In this document: piece by piece, positions 1-5,050 of the stretch
How positions within the stretch are numbered: the stretch's first letter is position 1
Layout of the letters: each line of letters opens with the position of its first letter
Assembly: GCA_025360265.1 (NCBI GenBank)
Contig: JANYCP010000330.1
Coordinates: 1-7,160, forward strand
DNA from: Gemmatimonadota bacterium
GTDB lineage: Bacteria; Gemmatimonadota; Gemmatimonadetes; Gemmatimonadales; GWC2-71-9
Direction of reading: 5' to 3'
Length of the DNA: 7,160 nt
Notes under the pieces: generated by a model
What the model was told of the DNA's origin: nothing
The model's database searches: none
The model's input: only the letters and a program-made list of their open reading frames with translations
Program-made: the position numbers and the translations under genes

Positions 1-1
1 T

Positions 2-844
2 GCCAACGCCATTCACCGCTATTCGGCACGAGCGCGCGGACCATTTGTTTCGGTGAACTGCGCTGCGATTCCGCGCGATCTGGTTGAGAGCGAAATGTTC
101 GGCCATGAGCGGGGCGCGTTCACCGGTGCGCACGATCGCCGTATCGGCCGCTTCGAGCTGGCCGACGGGGGCACGCTCTTCCTTGATGAAATCGGCGACC
201 TGCAACTCGAGGCACAGGCGAAGCTGCTACGGGTGCTGGAGAGCGGTGAGATCCAGCGGATTGGCGCTGAGCGAAGTCAGCGGGTGAATATCCGGGCACT
301 CGCCGCGACGAATCGCAAGCTGGAAGATGCGGTCGACAACGGGGCGTTCCGCGAAGATCTCTACTTCCGACTCAATGTGTTTCCGATTGAAGTGCCGCCG
401 CTGCGCACTCGACTCGGCGATATCCCCGAGTTGGTCGAGCACCTGGCCGCGCGGTTGCGACCGCGCAATCCGTCGCACTTCAACGAGGATGCGCTCAAGG
501 CGCTGGCGAAGCACTCGTGGCCCGGCAATGTGCGCGAACTGGCGAATATCGTTGAGCGATTGATGATCGTCGGTGGCGACGAAATCACCGGCGACCTGGT
601 GCCGCGCGTGCTGGCACGCACCGGCGGCTTCACCAACACCGCACCGGTGGCGGTTGCCGGGGCCTTTGTCGAGAACGGCAAGTCGCTCACCGATCGGCTG
701 GATGAAACCGAGCGTGAATTGATCAGCAGCGCGATGGCGACGGCCAATGGCAACATTGCCGAAGCGGCGCGCTTGCTGAGGACTGATCGAGGAAACCTGT
801 ATCGACGGATGCGCCGACTTGGCATCCGTGGAGGTGGCGAATGA
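2..844 (+). CDS. Sigma-54-dependent transcriptional activator, NtrX/NtrC-like (5' partial)
   Basis: This is the C-terminal part of a bacterial enhancer-binding protein, which uses ATP hydrolysis to remodel sigma-54 RNA polymerase into the open complex. The reading frame is open from base 2, so the true start, any receiver domain and the Walker A loop lie to the left of the window. Visible in order are the sigma-54 contact loop GAFTGA (113-130), Walker B LFLDE (about 176-190), the FREDLYFRL segment carrying arginine-finger residues (about 347-373), the WPGNVREL sensor II motif (about 518-541), and a Fis-type helix-turn-helix at the C-terminus (about 749-841) ending in NLYRRMRRLGI. The DRxNLYRR form of the recognition helix recalls NtrX more than NtrC. 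All key residues in view are intact, so it should be active. Its stop overlaps the next start by four bases. The family call is firm. The NtrX subtype and any two-component partner are inference. Confidence 0.93.
   Translation, partial: ANAIHRYSARARGPFVSVNCAAIPRDLVESEMFGHERGAFTGAHDRRIGRFELADGGTLFLDEIGDLQLEAQAKLLRVLESGEIQRIGAERSQRVNIRALAATNRKLEDAVDNGAFREDLYFRLNVFPIEVPPLRTRLGDIPELVEHLAARLRPRNPSHFNEDALKALAKHSWPGNVRELANIVERLMIVGGDEITGDLVPRVLARTGGFTNTAPVAVAGAFVENGKSLTDRLDETERELISSAMATANGNIAEAARLLRTDRGNLYRRMRRLGIRGGGE
830..834 (+). promoter_or_regulatory. Strong Shine-Dalgarno for the barrel protein
   Basis: A perfect GGAGG lies six bases before the ATG at 841, inside the last codons of the activator gene. 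Together with the ATGA stop/start overlap it fixes the start of the barrel gene and suggests translational coupling to the regulator. Confidence 0.7.
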
Positions 845-2574
845 CACGAACCTATTGGTCGACGATGCCGCTAGTGGCGCTGCTGGTTGCGGCCGCTCCG
901 GTGTTGCGGCAACCGGCAGCAGCGCAGACGCCGCGGACGCTCGACATCGGTGGACCCCCACGCGATACCGTGCTGCGCCGATGCGCCACCGATTCGCTCG
1001 TCACCGCGGCCCTGGCAGCCTTCAACAGCCCGGCCGCGGTCCACTTTCCGGGCGGGGGCTCGAGTCCGGCCGCGATCACGATCGGTGGCGATGTGGCGGT
1101 GTATCGCGGCAACTTCGCCGTGAACGGCACGATCCAGGGGAACGTCGTCGCACTCAATGCCAACGTGCGGGTGTTCCGCACCGGTGTGATCAGCGGGTCG
1201 ATCACCGTGCTCGGCGGCGGGACACTCACGATCGATCCCGGGGCGCAAATTGGCGGAAAGCAACTGCATTGTGATGAGGTACTCGCGTTCGCCAGGATGT
1301 CCGATGGTCGCGTCGCCCTCAGCGCGCCCGGTTCGCCGTTTGGCTCCATTGGATCGCTGTTCACCTGGCAGCTCGGCAACTATCGCATCACCCCGCACGT
1401 CGGCCTCGGCGGGTACAACCGAGTGGAAGAGCTCCCAATTCACGTTGGGGCAAATCTTTCCCGCCGTTGGGGGCCCACCGACAGTGTACATGGCGAGGCG
1501 TACGCAATTGTACGTACGGCGCGCGATCCAAGTGGCTCGCGCCCGGCGATTGGCTGGTACGCGTCAGCGCTCTACGCGCACAGCGGCGATCTCCCTTTCA
1601 CCATTACGCTCGGTGGCGGCACCAGGCTGCAGGCCACGCGCGATCAACCGTTTGCGGAAACCGAGTCAGGTGCCAGCGCCTTCCTCCTGCGTCGTGACTA
1701 CAACGATTGGTACGAAGACCGGGGCACGTCGCTCGCCGTGGCATTTCACCCGGCGAATGAATTGACACTCAGTGGCACATACGCCGTGAGCCATCAGACG
1801 ACGGTGCTCGCGGTCGATGCGTTTTCCCTGTTGCGGTCCACCGTGCCGTGGCGACCGAACCCGCTGATCGATGATGGCCGGTACCAGATCATGACGGGAC
1901 AGGTGATCTGGGACGCTCGCGATGAACAGCAGCACCCCACGCTGACGTGGTACGTGCGGGCCCAATGGCAGCATGTGTCGAGCAGCGACCTCACACCGGT
2001 GTCATTGCCCACCACCATTCGAGATGCGTTGCCGACAACCGGCTACGGATCAACCACGGCAGACATCGATCTCCGCGCGTACCTGCGCCTCGATCCGCAA
2101 CAGCGGCTCGACGCACGCATTGTCGCCGGCGGATATGTCAGCGGCGATCCACTCACCATCCAGGCGCGGCGCGCCATGGGTGGCGCGGACCCAATGCTCG
2201 GCTACGATTTCCGCACCATCAATTGTGACAGACAGCGCAAGGTGTTCACCTCAACGCCGGCACTCTGCGACCGCACCATGGCGGTCCAGGTGGCCTATCA
2301 TCGCGCCCTGCCGATTGACCTGAGCACCCAGATCGGTGGGCGGACCATTGGCCTTCGTAACCCCGAGCTGGTCGTGCTCGGTGACATTGGCAGTGCGTGG
2401 CTTGCCGGCGACACGCCGGGTCGCGTGCCATCGAACCGGATTCAGGCGCTGCGCGAATGGCGTTCGGACATCGGTGTGGGGATCACGAATGGTCCGTTCG
2501 GGCTCTATCTCAGCAAGGCGCTCGCCGACGCGTTGCCGGTGCAACTGACACTTCTTTTCCACCCGCGCTTCTAG
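841..2574 (+). CDS. Exported bactofilin-like domain fused to Omp85/surface-antigen-type outer-membrane beta-barrel
   Basis: The 577-residue product starts with a Sec signal peptide: a hydrophobic core at about residues 10-20 and a likely cleavage after the AAA at 26-28. Residues about 72-140 form short glycine-, valine- and isoleucine-rich repeats (GGDVAVYRG, NGTIQGNVVA, SGSITVLGGG) typical of polymer-forming/bactofilin beta-helices. From about 165 to the end there are alternating amphipathic strands, with a GYDF motif near 454-457 in the place where Omp85 proteins carry VRGY/F, a late LGDIGSAW strand, and a final strand ending in phenylalanine (HPRF), the usual outer-membrane assembly signal. 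The barrel is probably in the outer membrane with the beta-helix in the periplasm. Cys462 and Cys476 flank a short segment after the GYDF motif and could form a disulfide. It is co-transcribed with the activator upstream. I know no function for it. A role as transporter, assembly factor or surface protein would be a guess. Confidence 0.8.
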   Translation: MTRTYWSTMPLVALLVAAAPVLRQPAAAQTPRTLDIGGPPRDTVLRRCATDSLVTAALAAFNSPAAVHFPGGGSSPAAITIGGDVAVYRGNFAVNGTIQGNVVALNANVRVFRTGVISGSITVLGGGTLTIDPGAQIGGKQLHCDEVLAFARMSDGRVALSAPGSPFGSIGSLFTWQLGNYRITPHVGLGGYNRVEELPIHVGANLSRRWGPTDSVHGEAYAIVRTARDPSGSRPAIGWYASALYAHSGDLPFTITLGGGTRLQATRDQPFAETESGASAFLLRRDYNDWYEDRGTSLAVAFHPANELTLSGTYAVSHQTTVLAVDAFSLLRSTVPWRPNPLIDDGRYQIMTGQVIWDARDEQQHPTLTWYVRAQWQHVSSSDLTPVSLPTTIRDALPTTGYGSTTADIDLRAYLRLDPQQRLDARIVAGGYVSGDPLTIQARRAMGGADPMLGYDFRTINCDRQRKVFTSTPALCDRTMAVQVAYHRALPIDLSTQIGGRTIGLRNPELVVLGDIGSAWLAGDTPGRVPSNRIQALREWRSDIGVGITNGPFGLYLSKALADALPVQLTLLFHPRF

Positions 2575-2584
2575 TACGCACGGC

Positions 2585-3202
2585 ATGCGTCGCACGCTGT
2601 ACTTCCTCGCCATCATGCTGGTGGGCGCCGTATCGACGGCGTCTGCGCAAGCGCGTCCGATCGCGTTGGAGGCCCGGCTCAATCGTGCGGCAGGCAATTC
2701 CGACGGACCAGATGCCCGGGCAAGCGGGCTGATCGTGCGGGTCAGCGGACTGCTCGATGACTCAGACTGGCAGGACTACCTGCTCAAGGGTTACACGATT
2801 CAGCTCCACTGGACAGTGCAATTGTGGAAGAGCCAATTCCTTGGGGGTGCGCAACCGAAGACCGAATGGGATGTGGAGGTTCAGGCGGTGCCTGAGCTCA
2901 AGGAATACGTGTACAATGAACCCAACGCCAACGATCACCGAGTATTCAAGACTCTCGACTCTCTCAAGACGCTGCTCGGCGCCGAGCGGCCGTTGCGGGG
3001 TCCATTCATCTCGCAATTATCGAGCGGTGACTGGTATTACCGGATCGGCGTGGAGATTACGGCGCTGACTCAGGAACAGGTGGATCGGCGGGCAAATGGA
3101 GGCGGTGTGGACTTGGGCGAATGGGTGCGCGGTTTCCTCTCGCCGGGGAAGAGACTGACGCTGGTTCCGCAGCAAATCAATTTCACGGTGCCTAACAAGT
3201 AG
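2585..3202 (+). CDS. Exported DUF4390-like protein
   Basis: The 205-residue product has an N-terminal signal peptide with positively charged RR, a hydrophobic stretch at residues 5-18, and a cleavage site near the ASAQA at 19-23. The mature part is rich in beta-strand and has no further membrane segment, so it is probably periplasmic. The order of elements matches what I recall of DUF4390: an opening strand with RLNR, an IVRVSGLL strand, the KGYTIQLHWTVQLWK strand pair around 68-82, then a Tyr/Arg-containing strand followed by a short helix beginning TLDSL, then closing strands. In beta-proteobacteria DUF4390 genes sit beside ntrYX, which fits the NtrX-like activator here, though this is from memory and the similarity is remote. 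The gene starts 10 bases after the barrel gene stops, with no clear Shine-Dalgarno, so translation may be coupled. Its molecular function is not known to me. Confidence 0.65.
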   Translation: MRRTLYFLAIMLVGAVSTASAQARPIALEARLNRAAGNSDGPDARASGLIVRVSGLLDDSDWQDYLLKGYTIQLHWTVQLWKSQFLGGAQPKTEWDVEVQAVPELKEYVYNEPNANDHRVFKTLDSLKTLLGAERPLRGPFISQLSSGDWYYRIGVEITALTQEQVDRRANGGGVDLGEWVRGFLSPGKRLTLVPQQINFTVPNK

Positions 3203-3214
3203 GCTCGATCTGGT

Positions 3215-3766
3215 TCAGCGCGGCCGAATCGCGGCCAGTGCGTCGTCCCCGTAGAAAATCTTGATGTACTTGAGCTGTGCGTGCGAGAGCCGGCGAATCG
3301 CCCACGACAGGTGCACGAAGTGCGGCTCAGTCGGAGCCTTCAGCGGGTGCATGCCGATTTCATCCGGCAGCCTGCTTCCCTTGCGGGTATTACACGAAGA
3401 ACACGCCGTCACGACGTTGGTCCACTCGTTGGTACCGCCCCGCGATTGCGGCACAACATGGTCGCGTGTGAGGCATTCGCGCGGCTTGAGCTGCATCTGC
3501 ACCCGGGTGCAATACTGGCAGGTGTAGGAATCGCGCGCGAAGAGAAATGTGTTCGTGACTTGGCGACGGAAACGGCGGGGGACGTGCACAAAGCGGACGA
3601 GGCGGATGATTGCAGGACGCGGAAGCTGGAGACGCGCGCTGCGCACCTGTTCATCACCATCGGCCTCGACAATTTCTGCCTTGCCCTCGATAACGAGCCG
3701 CAAGGCGCGTCGCGTGGGGACCATGGTGAGCGGTTCGAAAGAGGCGTTCAGGGCCAGACAGCGCAC
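3215..3766 (-). CDS. HNH endonuclease domain protein
   Basis: The product belongs to the stand-alone HNH nuclease family that begins with a VLxLNASxEPL strand. With the GTG at 3766 it is 183 residues and starts exactly at that conserved strand (MRCLALNASFEPL). This start has GGAG eight bases upstream (3775-3778), so I prefer it over a TTG at 3856 that would add 30 unconserved residues and run into the amidohydrolase gene. Visible are a zinc-finger pair CQYC (residues 83-86) and CSSC (122-125), the catalytic DH of RDHVVPQSRGG (Asp102, His103), and the following Asn117 and Asn126 typical of HNH. The residues for metal binding and cleavage look intact. The protein should bind a divalent metal and cut DNA in the cytoplasm. 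No methyltransferase or phage gene is nearby, so it is not an obvious restriction enzyme, and the substrate is unknown. It ends 12 bases from the convergent DUF4390-like gene. Confidence 0.9.
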   Translation of the reverse strand: MRCLALNASFEPLTMVPTRRALRLVIEGKAEIVEADGDEQVRSARLQLPRPAIIRLVRFVHVPRRFRRQVTNTFLFARDSYTCQYCTRVQMQLKPRECLTRDHVVPQSRGGTNEWTNVVTACSSCNTRKGSRLPDEIGMHPLKAPTEPHFVHLSWAIRRLSHAQLKYIKIFYGDDALAAIRPR

Positions 3767-3774
3767 CCATTGAG

Positions 3775-3778
3775 CTCC
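3775..3778 (-). promoter_or_regulatory. Shine-Dalgarno deciding the HNH gene start
   Basis: GGAG on the minus strand is spaced eight bases from the GTG at 3766. No comparable motif precedes the TTG at 3856. This supports the shorter HNH protein. Confidence 0.5.
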
Positions 3779-3793
3779 GTTTCGGGACACCAA

Positions 3794-3823
3794 GGGATAA
3801 CCCCGAATGGGCGGTTTTTTCAA
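3794..3823 (-). promoter_or_regulatory. Weak candidate promoter for the HNH gene
   Basis: In the 67-base spacer between the amidohydrolase stop and the HNH start, the minus strand reads TTGAAA (3823-3818), 18 bases, then TATCCC (3799-3794). The -35 box is a good match, but the -10 box matches only its first three bases. It could allow the HNH gene to be transcribed separately from the PBP-amidohydrolase unit. This is a visual match only. Confidence 0.2.
3799..3820 (+). terminator. Possible rho-independent terminator for plus-strand transcription
   Basis: AACC and CC can pair with GG and GGTT across a five-base loop, with one bulged C, and the hairpin runs directly into a T tract (3815-3820). 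The stem is short and bulged. It lies about 600 bases beyond the last plus-strand stop, across the HNH gene, so it would end read-through transcripts from the left operon if it works at all. Confidence 0.25.
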
Positions 3824-3833
3824 GGTATTGCGC

Positions 3834-5027
3834 CTAGTGGACCCTTCTCCCGCCAAGCCATGTCGCGATCACATCACCATTCCCGCTCGCCAGCACCGCA
3901 TCAGCCGGAGCCTTCGTCTCGCCAGTTCGAACGACCGCAACATCGGCCCACTTGCCCGTCGTGAGGCTCCCCGTTGCCGACTCCAGCCCTAACGCCTCCG
4001 CCCCGCCAAGCGTCAGGGCTCGTACTGTGTCCGCTGCACTCCAGCCGGTGAGCATGCGTGCCTCGCGCGCTTCGGCGAGGAGATCAAGCGGCGCCACGCT
4101 CACTTCCGAGTCGGTGCCGAGCCCGATCCGGAGGCCTGCATCGACATAGCGACCGACCGGTGCATCGGCGTGATGGTGGCGTCGATTGCTGCGCGGGCAA
4201 TGCGCCACGGCAACGCCGCGCTGTACCATGATCGCCGTGTCTGCATCATCGGTGTGGATGGCATGAACGCAGAGGGTGCGTGATCCCAGTACGCCGTGCT
4301 GATCGAGCCACGCGATCGGCGAGGTCGGTACGGCACTCACATGGGTCACGCCGCGCTTCCGCAGCGCATCTGCAAAGACGCCGGTAAAGTCGCGCAGCAA
4401 CGCGCTCTCGTCGGCCGGTTCCGCGACATGAACGCCAATCGGCACACCGTGGGCGCGGCCGAGTTCACTCACCGCTCGGTACAGCGATCCACTCACCGTG
4501 TACGGCGCGTGGGGCGACACGCCGATACCGACGCGACCGGTCGCGTGCTTCGCGAGTCGATCGAGTTCGCGCGAAAAGCGCTTCATCACGACGGCTGTTT
4601 CTTCGGTATGCATATCAAACGCTTCGTGATGCGCGATACCGCTGGCACCAAGCGCGTCGAGCGCGGCGATCACCGAACCGGTGTTCCCCATGTCGCATAC
4701 CGTCGTGACACCGGCGGCCCAGCACGAACGAATTCCTGCCGATGCGGCATTAAAAAACGCTTCGTCATCACGAGTCGCTTTCAGCGCGATGATCTGCTTG
4801 ATCCATTCCCAGAAGTCGGGATCATTGGCCATGCCGGCAAAGCCGGTGAGTTCAAGATGGGTGTGTGTGTTGATCAGGCCTGGGAGGATGACGGAATCGT
4901 CGAAGTGCTGCACCAACGCATTTTCGGGAGTTGGAACGGCCTCGTCAGGCCCAACGGCGGATATTCGCCCTTGTTCATCAATCAGCAACGCACCATTGGC
5001 GATCGGCTCGGCGTCGATCGGCAGCAC
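3834..5027 (-). CDS. Amidohydrolase, TRZ/ATZ type, possibly aminofutalosine deaminase
   Basis: The product is a metal-dependent hydrolase of the amidohydrolase superfamily, the cytosolic group that deaminates purine-like or triazine substrates. Counting from the GTG at 5027 (397 residues), the metal ligands are all visible: HTH at 55-57, His200 in GVHVAE with catalytic Glu203, His255 in CVHAIH, and Asp306 in LGTDS. SPHAPYT (171-177) and HCPRSN are also typical. The C-terminal small beta domain (GKWADVAVV) is complete. This pattern fits aminodeoxyfutalosine deaminase of the futalosine menaquinone route, but adenosine/SAH/MTA-type deaminases look similar, so the substrate is unproven. The annotated GTG start removes part of the first beta-strand. 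Conserved residues continue upstream in frame (LRLAAPWVLPI), and the real start is probably a CTG at 5054 that overlaps the PBP stop, giving 406 residues. It is the second gene of the minus-strand unit. Confidence 0.87.
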   Translation of the reverse strand: MLPIDAEPIANGALLIDEQGRISAVGPDEAVPTPENALVQHFDDSVILPGLINTHTHLELTGFAGMANDPDFWEWIKQIIALKATRDDEAFFNAASAGIRSCWAAGVTTVCDMGNTGSVIAALDALGASGIAHHEAFDMHTEETAVVMKRFSRELDRLAKHATGRVGIGVSPHAPYTVSGSLYRAVSELGRAHGVPIGVHVAEPADESALLRDFTGVFADALRKRGVTHVSAVPTSPIAWLDQHGVLGSRTLCVHAIHTDDADTAIMVQRGVAVAHCPRSNRRHHHADAPVGRYVDAGLRIGLGTDSEVSVAPLDLLAEAREARMLTGWSAADTVRALTLGGAEALGLESATGSLTTGKWADVAVVRTGETKAPADAVLASGNGDVIATWLGGRRVH

Positions 5028-5050
5028 CCATGGCGCCGCAAGCCGCAGCG

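Noticed and set aside
606..640. TGGCACG resembling a sigma-54 -24 element
   Set aside because: No GC/TTGC -12 element follows at the right spacing, and the site is inside the activator coding sequence.
227..961. Minus-strand open frame of 244 codons
   Set aside because: It is opposite the sigma-54 activator and has low-complexity, non-protein-like composition.
3222..3236. Inverted repeat ggccg-aatcg-cggcc at the convergent junction as a bidirectional terminator
   Set aside because: The stem is only five base pairs, has no T tract on either side, and lies within the last codons of the HNH gene. It is likely chance in GC-rich DNA.
3767..3856. N-terminal extension of the HNH protein from a TTG at 3856
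   Set aside because: The extra 30 residues are not part of the family's conserved start, overlap the preceding gene and lack a ribosome-binding site. The GTG at 3766 fits better.
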